Assembly (NCBI GenBank): GCA_026874595.1
Contig: CM049318.1
Span: 49,318,750-49,382,749, forward strand
DNA: 64,000 nucleotides
DNA from: Sipunculus nudus
Taxonomy: Eukaryota; Annelida; Sipuncula; Golfingiida; Sipunculidae
Direction of reading: 5' to 3'
Made by a program: the position numbers and the translations under genes. Shown in pieces: positions 1-10,976 of this stretch. Numbering within the stretch: the first letter of the stretch is position 1; each line of letters starts with the position of its first letter. A model generated the notes under the pieces. The model saw only the letters and a program-made list of their open reading frames with translations. It was not told where the DNA came from and ran no database searches.

Positions 1-125
1 GGCAGATGGACCGTAATATTCTGGTTTCTCGATCCCACGAGGTAATTTTCTCGCTCCGTCATGGTAGAATCTCCCTCCACCACGATAATTATCTCGTTCC
101 CACGCGACAGTATCTCGTTCCCACG
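1..125. repeat. Short degenerate direct repeats
   Basis: The motif CTCGTTCCCACGCGA recurs at about 92-106 and 115-129, with weaker versions (CTCGATCCCACGAGG, CTCGCTCCGTC) upstream. This looks like the edge of a dispersed repeat cut by the window start. No coding potential is visible. Confidence 0.5.
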
Positions 126-270
126 CGATAGTTATCATGTGCGCACGCGTTAAGGGGTGTTTCATTGTGTGCGTATATGCGTATCTGTTTATATGCGTAA
201 AAAATCGGTCATATGATTTTGAAACTGGGTGTTTCCGTGTGTCCATCAGCGTATATGCGTATGTATGTAT

Positions 271-307
271 ATGCGTGAAAATCGCCACACGAGCGATTTT
301 CACGCAT
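271..307. repeat. Perfect 15-bp hairpin
   Basis: ATGCGTGAAAATCGC (271-285) is followed by a 7-nt loop and its exact reverse complement (293-307). The same ATGCGTGAA/TTCACGCAT word recurs around it: 313-346 has a second, looser inverted pair, and TATGCGT is repeated across 165-275. This is probably the terminal part of a small foldback element. It is not a Rho-independent terminator, since the context is eukaryotic and there is no T-tract. Confidence 0.7.
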
Positions 308-531
308 AGGGTCTGCGTGAACTCTGCAACGTCTGCAACTTCACGCATATACCGAAATTCGCGCACATGGAAACATGCTAGATAAAGCCCTTAAATGGAC
401 AATGGTCTGTTGTCTGTTGTATGTCAGAGCGTTATGCAACTTAAATTGTTTATATGCATTTTTATTTTTTGTGCGTTCACGCCGAATGCTCGGTTGCTCA
501 AGAGGTTGGTTCAAGAATTATCCGGATATAT

Positions 532-1028
532 TGTTACGGAACCTAATATAAACAGATCACGTGTGCGTGATGAACACAAATTTTTTAATGGAGATAAAAA
601 AAAATCAGATTCTGTAACATTAGGCAGCGTGAAATGTCTAGGGGAATGAATAAAGAAGTCAGTGTTTTTTTGTTAACAAATAACTATAATTTATTCTTAA
701 AACAACCCTAACATTACAATACACTAAATCAATACAATTATACAGTAAAACAGCGGTATAACAACAAATCAATACAATCACAAAGAAAAATAATGTGCAC
801 AGTACCTGGATACCAACACTGTCACAACGATAAGTTCTTTAAATGTATACTCTCGGACAACGACAGTCCAGTGTAAAGCTCTTGTAACAATCCAGAAAGT
901 CAACTGAAGTCCAAATGTATAAAATCCAGGAGAAAATCTTTGAAAAAGTATAATTGCCGCATTCATCGGAAAAGGTCTTAGAATCTGACACACGCTTCTG
1001 CGTCCACTGGTATCTGCTCTGGCAAAAC
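532..1028 (-). mobile_element. Solo LTR, family L1, truncated copy A
   Basis: On the minus strand this is a copy of the repeat also found at 12264, 17764, 33849 and 58779. It keeps the 3' part of the LTR, including the AATAAA polyadenylation signal, the conserved block before the end, and the terminal GTAACA (complement of TGTTAC at 532). Similarity to the other copies fades at about 1015-1028, so the promoter half is missing. The open frames here are by-products of the repeat and are not called as genes. Confidence 0.75.
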
Positions 1029-1074
1029 AACTTGCCATTCTTATGTGGTCAGGGAATACTTTATTGTGTGTAGG

Positions 1075-1228
1075 GTTACTGCTTTCAAGGTTAGGGTAAG
1101 GGTTATATAAACCCTTGTGTACTAAACATATATTAAATAAACTAAAACACTTGTTTGTATTTTCTTCCCAGAAAATCTTAAGGGTTAGGGCTTATAGGGT
1201 TAGGGTTAAGAATTAGGGTTAGGGTTAT
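1075..1228 (+). repeat. Interstitial telomere-like TTAGGG repeats
   Basis: About eight TTAGGG or near-TTAGGG units occur in two clusters, at 1090-1107 and 1175-1226. They include GGGTTAGGGCTTATAGGG and GGTTAGGGTTA and are separated by AT-rich sequence. The units are imperfect and short, so this is an interstitial relic and not a chromosome end. Confidence 0.65.
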
Positions 1229-2590
1229 ATTAACCCAGGTTTACCGAACACGGAAACATGTCGCTTTGTGTTACGTGTCAAGGGAAAACAAAAGGTGTCA
1301 GCCATGACACTTCATTTTAGACTAAAAGGGGAGTTGGTGGGGGTTCAGGGGTACATGTCCCCCTGATTTTGCAGGAAGAGTTAGTGGGCCACCAATTACC
1401 TTTTGTCCATTTACTGTTTCGGGTTGTCGGGTCATAAAGGTTTATGATTGTTTATCCTTTAGTTGAAATTGAGTACGTAAGTTCTCCTATTGACTTATCT
1501 ACAACAAGCAGCTCGTAATGTTCAAAACAATACTAATGATTAATAAATTTCTTTTTTTTTATTGTCTTTCTGTAATATTCGGGTTATCATTTCTACCAGT
1601 TTAATAACCCAGCGAACTGTAATAAGAAAAGAAAATAAAGCTGTATGAGACAACTGATTTGCCTTGAACAACTTTGTCATTTATATTTACTGTTCATTAT
1701 ATCATAGCACGGCTATATACCATCGATATAATTATTGAATTTCACAAGAAGCTTCATCAGAGTTTGCTTACTGGACCGCGCGGGACAAACCTTATAATGT
1801 TGTGTAAGGTTTTATTTACTCACATATTCTGCTGTTTGCTTGTCTCACCATGACACTGACAGTATCATGAACACGACACAATACTTTGGAAGATAAAACT
1901 ACCCAATTTAAGCCAAAGAAATTCTAGGAATAACATTAACTTTTCCTGTATACCGTTTAGAAGGTGGATTTCACATTGTAAGTTCCAAATGATAGGTCAG
2001 TTACCAATCGGGTGAAAAATTTAAGGATCGAAATGTCATGATGAATTGTCTTGTTAAATACGTGAGATGAACTGCCGTCCAAGTAGTAAAACATGCTTTT
2101 ATTTGGCAATACATTTTGCCAGAAAGACGGATTTGGATTACGCCATTTTATTATCAGCATACCTAATTAAAACTATCCTATTGTTGTTTAATATCATGTA
2201 GCGTTACATGAAGGGAAGGTAGTTGAAAACAAGGCGAAGTGTACTTAGGGAATCTAGCGTATACTGCATATATAGCAATCTAACATAACTAAATTTACGT
2301 GTGATTTGTTAAGTGTATTCAATATATCTTAGACCAACATTAGTTTTCTAATTTGCCAGCTACCCCATATCTATATATCATATACACAGAACTTTTATAA
2401 AGCGCCGTGCTGTCGTTACAGGATCGCCGGATCAATCCCCTTTTATCACTCACAGGTCACCGATAGTATCAAGTGGTTTTGGCTAATCAAAGAAACAAAG
2501 AGACCAGTTGAACGCAGGAAAAAATTACAGTTATGGATCAATTGTATATTTGTTATTCTTTTGCCCACAAAACCCTTAGAACTGAAAAGC
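1229..2590. other. Intergenic, no gene recognised
   Basis: This is AT-rich sequence. Short open frames (for example minus strand 1957-2160) lack domain or splice support. A T9 run lies near 1552. I see no further repeat family here. Confidence 0.5.
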
Positions 2591-2604
2591 CATTTAAATC
2601 GTGG
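2591..2604. repeat. Target-site duplication, left copy
   Basis: CATTTAAATCGTGG is repeated exactly at 7339-7352. It directly abuts the LINE 3' tail (GTTCTGTTCTGT on the minus strand), which is how a target-primed insertion is expected to look. Confidence 0.85.
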
Positions 2605-2640
2605 ACAGAACAGAACAGAGTTTATTCAGGAAAAAGGCCT
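2605..2640 (-). other. LINE 3' end with pentanucleotide tail
   Basis: On the minus strand the element ends TTTTTCCTGAATAAA, then CTCTGTTCTGTTCTGT, immediately before the target duplication. The AATAAA is the likely polyadenylation signal. The short TTCTG repeats act as the terminal microsatellite and replace a poly(A) tail. Confidence 0.75.
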
Positions 2641-2820
2641 CAGGCCCAAAGTTCCAAACATTTCAACAATAATTCAATCAAATAATTGCATTAATAGAAC
2701 ATAAAGTAGCAGTCTTATTATTAATTAATATATAATGCAACAAACACATGTAACATGACTGCATACCTTAGTACACAATGTATCTATATTGCCATCATCA
2801 GTGAGTATGTAACACATACT

Positions 2821-5800
2821 TTAACCATCTATTATTCTTCGTCTCCTCAAAAAGGAATAATATACATATGCAGCAACATTCATTATCTCAATATGATTGT
2901 CTAAATTGAATAATTTAATAAAGTTTTGTTCATTTGGGTAATGTAAGTCTTGTCTAAAGTATTTTATCCTCAAATCATTATATAGAATACATTCTTGCAT
3001 AAAGTGAGCTTCATCCTCAACAATATTGTATCCATGATGTAAACAATATTTACAGATCCTCTCTTCACGAGATATATCATTTTGACGACCTATTTCTATA
3101 GCCAATTCATGATTGGAGCATCGAAGTTTAGCAAGTGCTATGCGATGTTTCTTATTAGGAATACAATATAAATACTTTTCAAGAGTTAGCATAGATTTGA
3201 AAGCACCATAATAATATAATTTACTACACAACTCAATATCACTATGCCAGTTTTGAATAGCCATGTCTCTTATTTTAATTTCAAATTCTTTCAAAAATTT
3301 ATTCGCATCTCCAACATACTGTGCCATCCAAACATATCCAAAACCAGACTCAAATAGCAATGTTCTTACTTGAGATACCCAATTTGATTTACCACTGTTG
3401 TCTAAATTCCTCAACAAACTGTACACTTGTTTTCTGATACCTATGTTCTGGCATATAAAGTAATTTAACCCAAAACTTAACACAACGTAATAAACAAGTT
3501 ACAAACAAAGGAAATCTGCCACAATCCCCTAATGCTGCTGCATTTGGAGTATTCTGGCCTACATTTAAAATATATTTACAAAATGTGTACTGCACTCTCT
3601 CTATAGTTTCTGATTTCTTAAAGCCCCATAATTCGCATCCATATATTAATACTGGCACTACCATTTGATCAAAAAGATAAAAGAGATGTTTAGTACTAAC
3701 ATATTTACACTTTTTACTGAATTTTTTAATCATACATACAGCTTTGTTTGCTTGCAAAGCTTGCTGTTGTTGTGTTTTTGACCAAGATAATTTTGTTGAG
3801 AAAGTAATACCAAGATATTTATAGTATGGAACCACTTCTAACTGTTTACCATTTAAATACCATCTTTCAACTTTTCGTAAAGGACCACCTTTTCTAAAAA
3901 CCATAATTTTAGTTTTATCTGTGTTAATTTTAAAACCATATTTTTCACAAAAATTGTGCAAGAGATTAATCTGTTGCTGAAGTCTACCAACAGTATCTGC
4001 ACAATTAACCATATCATCTGCAAATAATAAAGTCATTACATTGGAAAGATTATCATTAACATATATCCCTTTACAATCACTTCTATGTAACATATTACAA
4101 TACTCATTTATAAATAAGGAAAATAATAATGGACTTACCATGCAACCCTGTCTGGTACCTAATGAGCATGAGAAATAATCGGTAAGACCACCGTCAGTTA
4201 ATATACAAGACTGCATTTTTGAATACATTGATTTTATAACATTTAATATTTTACCATTTATACCCTGTTTCAATAAGACATACCACAATAAATTATGTTG
4301 CACACAGTCAAAAGCTTTTGCAAAATCAATATATAAACAATAAAACCTTCCTTTTCTTTTAACTAAGTATTTCTGAACTAAAGCATGCAAGACATATGCT
4401 TGGTCAATGGTAGAATACCCCTTTCTATAACCACCTTGAGACTCGGATAAAATATTCATTTCCTGCACATACTGAGAGAGCCTATTATTCAAAACTTTAG
4501 TGAATATTTTTCCTGTAACATTCAATAATGATATCCCTCTATAATTACTAGGATCATTTAAAGGACCTTTCTTGTGTAGAGGAAATATGATTGCCTTACT
4601 CCATTCACCAGGGAATGATCCCTTATTGAAAACACTGTTAAACAAAGTATGTAATAAGGGCAAAATAATTTCTAAAAGTGACTTAATAATATCAACTTGT
4701 AGCCCATCTGGTCCAGCAGATTTACCACTTTGCATCTGATTTACTGCATGTCTTATTTCAAATACCGTTATTTCATTGTTAAGGGACCCACATACAGACC
4801 CACTGTTATAATTATTTTCGAAGTATATGTTAGCCATAAGGCAAAATTCTTCTTTAACATTGTTTTTATTTTCATTCAGCAAAGCTCTAAAGTAATTAAA
4901 CCATTCGTTTGCTGGAATATGATTAACACTATTCTCTTTCTTAAGGTACTTTTTAATACAGACCCATAAATCATTTATATTCTTAATATTTGATAAGTGT
5001 ATCATTGTAGACTGTTGTTTAGACTTCTTTTTATTATCACATAGGTTTTTAAATTGTTGTCTTTTCATTTTATACATGTTCAAATCATATAAATTACCAG
5101 ATCTCCTATATTCATCAAGTGCTGAAAATTTTATTAGCTTTGCTTGTGCACAATCCTCATCCCACCAATCTGGTTGTGACCACCTCTTTTTTTTCTTATA
5201 CATTTTAGGAATAGTAAAGTTGTGTATCACCCTGTTCAAGTATTCAACAGCCTTATCCACATCTTGTTGAACATAATGTTCAAAATTACATGTATGTTCA
5301 TTATATAAATGATCATCTATAAGTTCATCAATGGCCTGTGTTTTAAATTTGTACTTTATCCATGGAGTCATGGACACCAAATTTTTTGGAACTTTTCTGT
5401 CAGATTCAAATCTTATTGTACATTTCACTGGATAATGATCTGATAAATCTAACCTTAAAACAGAAAATGATTCTATTTTAACAAATAGTTCAGCACTAGC
5501 AACAATATAGTCAATAACACTCTGTCCAGCATGTGTTACACATGTGTATTCACCTTCAAGATCTGGTGGAATTCTACCATTCAGTATATGAATATTAAAA
5601 GCACAACACAACTGTTGTAATGAAAAACCAAATTTGTTAGTCCTGCCATCCTTTGAATTTCTACACATTTGAAATTCATCCGAAGGGTAAGTTTCATTTA
5701 AACCAATAAATCCTAAATGATCATTTTCTATGTAATCACACATTTTACCAATCCTAGCATTCAAATCGCCCATTAAAATGACATATAAATCTCCATATTT

Positions 5801-6448
5801 TGTTACAATATCTACCATAATATTTTCTAGTCTTACTATTCCATCACTTTCATCTAAAGTTTCATATAATACTGAACCCTCTGGAGCAATATATGCACAT
5901 AATAATAGAACAGGTTTATCCAAATTAAAAGCTACACCATCCAGGATTAAAACAATTATATCTGTATATTTTTTAATGTTGATTATCTTAAAATTGCAAT
6001 TCTTTCTTACACATACAATTATTCCTCCTCTGCCAACTTTATCTCTAACACTTGCAAAGTACAGAAATTGTTCAAAGTAATAGTTAAACTCTTCTTCACA
6101 AGATGCCCAAGTTTCCACAATACACAATATATCAGAATCATTTATTAAATCTAAAAATTCTGCAGAATCAATCTTGTTTTTCAGACCCCCAGCATTCCAT
6201 GAAACTAAGTTTACAGTATTATTTTCAGCATTACATAAACTGAGAGGTTTAGTAAGTGTGCCTGAATTAGTATGTGAACATGTGCTTACCTGTTTATCTG
6301 GTGCACGTGCAGTCTCAGTGTTAGTACAGTGCTGGTATGGTGAAATTAGTTCAACAACATCTCTGTCATCGGGTTGATCAGCATCTGAAACTGGTAACAA
6401 TACAGATTTCACAAGTGTTTTGGAAACATTCAGACCCTGGCCTAACCG
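2821..6448 (-). pseudogene. LINE ORF2: endonuclease-reverse transcriptase
   Basis: About 1,190 codons run in the minus direction. The N-terminal part is an APE-like endonuclease, with NLVSWNAGGL, IVETW, GDLNARIG and LSDHYPVKC visible between about 6230 and 5430. The middle is a reverse transcriptase with SAGPDGL, SNYRGISLL, FAKAFDCV, GTRQGC and the catalytic FADD at 4013-4024. The C-terminal part has a conserved Cys/His segment (CKYC...HFMQEC) near 3050-2980. The frame breaks near 3433, where an AAAA run carries one extra A relative to the continuing frame; the rest reads on from there to 2821. The open frame begins directly after the ORF1 stop at 6449-6451 and is in the same frame. No ATG occurs before the middle of the endonuclease domain, near 5830, so translation probably depended on readthrough or reinitiation. 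Full length is otherwise as expected for the family. Confidence 0.9.
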
Positions 6449-7338
6449 TTATTTATCGTTCTTAGTTTTCCCTACCATCACTTTTGAATTTGAATCAAAA
6501 TCCCATTTGAACATTTGTCCTTCAATAGAAAGTTTATCAAAAGATAGGAAAGCTTCTTTGTTATCTTCTCTAGCCTTTACCATAAAGGGGATAAGATTAC
6601 GCCTTGCAAGCCTGACATGTTCACTAAAATCATGCGATACTCTGAAATCTGAATCTTTCAATGTTTGTCTTGCCTGTTTCATGACACTTTCTTTCTGTTT
6701 ATAGTACACAAATTTTACAATTACAGGTCTTGGCTTTCCATCTCTAGACTTAACAGGTAACCGGTGTGCTCTTTCGATACTAATTTCATTATCTACAGTT
6801 TCTGAATTCATTCCCATTTTGTCCTTCATTACTGATTTTACTTTCTGTTCACTTTCTTCCCAGCTTTCCCGTCCATTACTTTCTGGGATACCATGGAACA
6901 ACAAGTTGTTCCGCCTAGACTGATTTTCTAATTTATCACATTTATTGCGTAGTTCTGTATTCTCTGCCTCTGCCTTAGATAATCTGTCATTAACATTGTT
7001 CAGTTCCTGTTCAAGGGTCGAGAGGTGGCTTGTTAAATACATAACTTGCCGTTTTAGTCCCTCTGGTGTGTCCAAGTCATGCTGTTCCATCGGTCGGGCC
7101 TGGGGACTGCGGGTGGTATCTCTGCTGGAGGGAGTGGGACGTCCTGCCTCATCCGGAACCGGCTTAGCTGTCGCACCCTGCTGTCCTTCCCCTTTGTTCA
7201 TGACCAAACTAAGGTCCCCACTCTCTGACCTGTTCAACCTGGCCTGTGTTGGTCGTAGGGTCCTCTGCTGGGCTGGGGTGGTTACATCAGTCTGCTTAGC
7301 CTTGGGACCGGTCGGTGGTGGGCCGGGGTTCACCTCCA
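6449..7338 (-). CDS. LINE ORF1: L1-ORF1p-like nucleic-acid-binding protein
   Basis: This is an open frame of about 296 codons belonging to the element. It begins with VEVNPGP and a Pro/Thr/Arg-rich, disordered segment. A Leu-rich coiled coil follows at 7050-6920 (SHLSTLEQELNNVNDRLSKA and on). The RNA-binding region then contains RRNNLLFHGIPE and the ERAHRLP...PRPVIVKF block typical of Transposase_22/L1 ORF1p proteins. It should bind LINE RNA as an oligomer and act as a chaperone. An in-frame ATG lies at 7379-7381, but it sits outside the element, in host sequence beyond the target duplication. The first dozen residues of that reading are therefore host-derived. The frame ends in TAA at 6449-6451, followed by CGG. 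Confidence 0.85.
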
Positions 7339-7352
7339 CATTTAAATCGTGG
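7339..7352. repeat. Target-site duplication, right copy
   Basis: This is an exact copy of 2591-2604. It overlaps an open frame that continues into ORF1. That overlap is accidental and creates a hybrid start reading MYKYEYAIINHDL before the first element-encoded residues. Confidence 0.85.
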
Positions 7353-7680
7353 TTTATAATTGCATATTCATATTTATACATTAGATATACTGTATAGGCA
7401 ACACGTGCACATCAAATGTAATTTGTATGATATATAAGAGTAAAGACATATTGTTCATACATAACTCCACCGTTAAATGTATAAATGTATAATAATATAA
7501 AACTATTTTATCGTTGAACTGTCCATCTATTTTATCTATATGAAGTAAAAATGTTGTTTTATAGCAACGTGATGAAACACACACATATCACACACCTAGG
7601 AATGTTTTTTTTTTTTCAAATTTATTTTTTTTTCTACTCACAATCTTAAACCTCTGTCATACTTATTCGGAATCGGCAGG
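7353..7680. other. Host flank of the LINE, AT-rich
   Basis: This is low-complexity AT-rich sequence with T-tracts near 7606-7635. It follows the right target duplication. No gene is seen. Confidence 0.5.
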
Positions 7681-8605
7681 AATCAAGTAGAACCAGCCGA
7701 AATGAAGAACTTTCAAATGTGCCATACATTCGTGAAGGAATTTCCAATTGACACAGCAAGAATAGCGTTGGAATACTTAGAATGCGCTTCGACCACGCCT
7801 CGAATGATTCTTGCACATTCCGGATGTATCAGCTCACGAATGCAGTTGGGACACAGTAGGAATATTACGAATGCTGCTAGAATGCAGTCAGAATATTAAG
7901 AATACACTTCGAATGCCGTACGGGGCTGTAGACTCAGCTTCTTTGGCTGCAGCATCCCTGCCCCGTCCAAGGCCGCGGCCCCCCTTCTTCTTTGGCGGCA
8001 TATTGACCAGGCGATTCCTCAATGCCGACTGAAGTTACAGCGGCAACTGACCTCGTTTTTTATGCGATCGGCGGTGTTCTGAATTACGTTCGGACTCATT
8101 CCACGGCAAATTTGGAAATTCTGACAGCATTCCAGCCGCTTTCGAGCGGCTATCGAAAGGTTCGGACAGTGTTCGAAGTGCATTCCAGCTGAATTCTTTA
8201 ACTAACGAAATAGATTCCGACAGCTATCGAGATGCATTCGAGCTGCATTTCGGCTCATTCGAGGCGCATTCGGGACATTCTAGCTCGATTTGAAGTGGCT
8301 TGAAGGGGCTTCGGTTCTCCCTCGAATGCGATTAGAATGTTTCGAATGATGTTGGTATGCCGTAGGAATATTTAAATGTAGTCATAGTGCAGTTAGAATA
8401 CACTTCGAGTGCCGTTTGATATTTTCTACTCCGAATGTACCTGGAAAGTTTTGAGCATAAGCAAAACATTCAGGCTGGCAACAAGAATATACCCGAAAAT
8501 TTTGAATGCACTCAGAATGTAGTCATATTTTTAGAATGCACTTCGAACTTACAGGAATATACAAAAATTTTCATTCCGACGGCGTTCCGGCTCATTCCGC
8601 CATTA
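7680..8605. repeat. GAATGC/GCATTC word-repeat block
   Basis: Dozens of GAATGC, GAATAT, ATTCGA and GCATTC words fill this block. GAATGC-type words dominate both flanks and GCATTC-type words the centre (about 8100-8290), giving extensive self-complementarity. A GC-rich stretch (7925-8010) sits within it. It resembles the subterminal repeats of a foldback or rolling-circle DNA element, but I cannot name the family. Open frames here follow the repeats and are not credible genes. Confidence 0.55.
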
Positions 8606-9920
8606 GTGTAACGTGGGGTTTACTCGGAACACTTTTAAGTGATGATTTGGCCCTACCTATCACGCTACTACTGTATGACTAAAGTCTACGCCAACAGGCA
8701 ATGGTTCCTACTTCCCATGCACCACGCCTACGAGCATTTGAACCCATCAATGTAAAACCATGTCACTCTGTTTTCATGTAAAACATTCGAAAGTCAAAGA
8801 AACTTTCTTTTATTATTGCTGACGTTGTACAAATAAATACAAGGAACTCTGCTACAATGCACCATCGTTACCTGAGTTCAATTTCAGTAACGGCATTAAC
8901 ATTGCTACCCGACATGATCCTCCTTGAAATGCTTTATTTTAACTGGGGCGTTTGAAGCAATATATAGCGGAGTAAATAGTAAAATACTTCGCTTCAAAAT
9001 TTGCCTCAAAGAATCGTGATAGCAAATGCTCCCCTTATTAATTATGTTCAGGCAAACGTTATTAACCGCTTTACCGTAAATTATTACGTTTGTTCCTCTG
9101 GCATTAGTGAATTGTGTTTACAACCTAAATGTACACAAGAAATGTTACTGGAAATTCAGATGGACATAAGATCTGGGAGGGAATATGTCTATTATTCAGA
9201 CAATCGTTCATGGTTGAAGTATATGTATATATGGATAAAAAGGTTAAGTGACAAAATATAGAAAACATACACATGAAGCGTTTCTGTCATGTAAATATTT
9301 AAATATTTGCCTGGATCAGGAATGTTTGATCCACGTTATGACTGAGAACCACATGTAATATCATTCCAATATTCCAACAAGCACGACGCCAGAGCCATGC
9401 CAACGGAGGAAGTGACGTGACATGCGGTACATCTCTGTTGATAGGAGAGCTCATTCGACTTCACATCCACCCAAAAAACCTCTTATTCTTCACAAACGTC
9501 ACCCTGAAAATAAAATGGATATATAAAATGTATATAATGAGCATCAGTGAACTTAAAAGCATGAGACGGCATTACAGGCGAATGATATACTTCTTTATCG
9601 CGTCTCTCATTGAAATAATCAATGTCATAAGGATTGGTGTCACATATATCGATTTTGGCTATATTCTCTTCCGTTTATATTGATGATTTACCATTTGCCT
9701 TGAGGCTTTATTATTATTCATGGAGTTCATGTGCAATAAACCTTTCCACCACACTGGCGACATCAGGTTGCGACAACTGACATTAAGTGTTCTCGCCTGT
9801 TAAGCGTACACAAAAGGTCTTATTTGTCATATCCTGATGTTTTAAGGGTTCATGTCCGCAACTCTTACATGTTTCCAGTTTAAATCTACAAACCAGCAAT
9901 GCTGGCTTACAGGATCCGGA
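8606..9920. other. Intergenic, no gene recognised
   Basis: Open frames at 9001-9261 and 9417-9683 have no recognisable domain, no splice context and ordinary AT-rich composition. No repeat family shared with the rest of the window is visible. Confidence 0.45.
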
Positions 9921-9924
9921 CACA

Positions 9925-9990
9925 TGTGACAGATGACCATTTGAAAGACGACCATGTGACAGACGACCATGTTACAGCAGACTATATGAC
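9925..9990 (+). repeat. Short tandem repeat, ~15-18 bp unit
   Basis: The unit GTGACAGACGACCAT and variants (GTGACAGATGACCAT, GTTACAGCAGACTATAT) recur four to five times. Nothing else is notable. Confidence 0.6.
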
Positions 9991-10254
9991 AGAAACCCGA
10001 CTGAAGACGTGCATGTTTGTTAAAAGGGTATATTGTCGTCAACATACACTTTATGGATATTTTGAAAACATTAAAAATCACTTATGTTATATTTTTCAAC
10101 TTAAGGCTGTAGCAATGGTGTGATGGTCCATCAGTGTATTCCAACCTAAGTATTAACGCATGGGCTGAGCCGGTAATTTCCGGCCGGTTAGAGCCGGTAA
10201 TGCAGAGAAGTCTGTAGAATATTCGTTGACCTGAATGTCCCCGACGTTTGTACG

Positions 10255-10608
10255 CGAGAGGCATATAAAGGCCGTTCCAAGGCCGCCACAGCTAGTCAGA
10301 GTCATTCAGGAGGGATCCAGTAGAGGAGCTTTAGCAGCCACACGAGTTGTGACTGGGGATGTTGTCAGATACCCCGTTTAGGACGAGTATTGGTCCTAGG
10401 ATTTTTATATTTAGCCGAGGAGTGCGTCGGAAGTTTTGCGGACTGTGTATTTGTGAAGTTGGAGCCAGTTAGCGGCGGACGGAAGCCAGAGAAATGTGTA
10501 GATAGTTCTGGCGAAAGCCATTTGTGAGGTATTTTGAAATAATCTCTTTTTCTTGCAACCCCTTGACTCGAGATTTTTGGACTTTTGCGTGAAAGTCCCG
10601 GAAGGTTA
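10255..10608 (+). promoter_or_regulatory. Possible promoter or LTR-like region
   Basis: GCATATAAAGGCCG near 10260 is a good TATA-box match, followed by GC-richer sequence leading into the minisatellite at 10609. The layout resembles a promoter within an LTR or a short transcription unit. No matching termini or coding region were found, so this is only a suggestion. Confidence 0.25.
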
Positions 10609-10790
10609 GCCTGGACGAACACTCACAGGACACACAGTAAGCCTGGATGAACACTCACAGGACACACAGCGAGCCTGCACGAACACTCACAGGACACTAT
10701 GCGAGCCTGGACGAACACCCACAGGACACACAGCGAGTCTGAGCTAACACTCACAGGACACGCATCGAGCCTTTACGAACACACCAATGT
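10609..10790 (+). repeat. Minisatellite, ~31-32 bp unit, six copies
   Basis: Units begin GCCTGGACGAACACTCACAG and continue with GACACACAGCGA. Starts are near 10609, 10640, 10672, 10704, 10735 and 10767. The last two units are more diverged. Confidence 0.85.
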
Positions 10791-10976
10791 AATATATAAA
10801 TGCCAAATGAATAGTTACTGCATCTAACTGTAGATGGCGGCACTTATAAAACGGCATTGTGTATCAGATTGATTACCATGTATATATTCCGTATCATACA
10901 TGTTATTTCATGTTTATATTTATATTTGTGTTGCATAAAGAGATTGTTCACTCTATTAAATACTTTTGGAGCTCAC

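Larger units (their letters stand above)
2605..7338 (-). mobile_element. APE-type non-LTR retrotransposon (LINE)
   Basis: This is a 4.7-kb element on the minus strand, bounded by a perfect 14-bp target-site duplication (2591-2604 and 7339-7352). In order it has an ORF1 with a coiled coil and an L1-ORF1p-like RNA-binding region, and an ORF2 with apurinic endonuclease, reverse transcriptase (FADD at 4013-4024) and a C-terminal Cys/His segment. The 3' UTR ends in a TGAATAAA...CTGTTCTGTTCTG tail, of the kind seen in CR1-like LINEs. The 5' end falls inside the codons of a 2A-like motif (VEVNPGP), so the insertion is 5'-truncated there. The only coding break I see in ORF2 is a one-base frameshift near 3433, so the insertion looks fairly young. 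The exact clade needs a phylogeny. Confidence 0.9.

Noticed and set aside
7339-7381. ATG at 7379-7381 as the true start of LINE ORF1
   Set aside because: It lies outside the element, beyond the target duplication, so the apparent N-terminus is a chance fusion with host sequence.
6945-7397. 150-codon plus-strand frame
   Set aside because: It is the antisense shadow of LINE ORF1.
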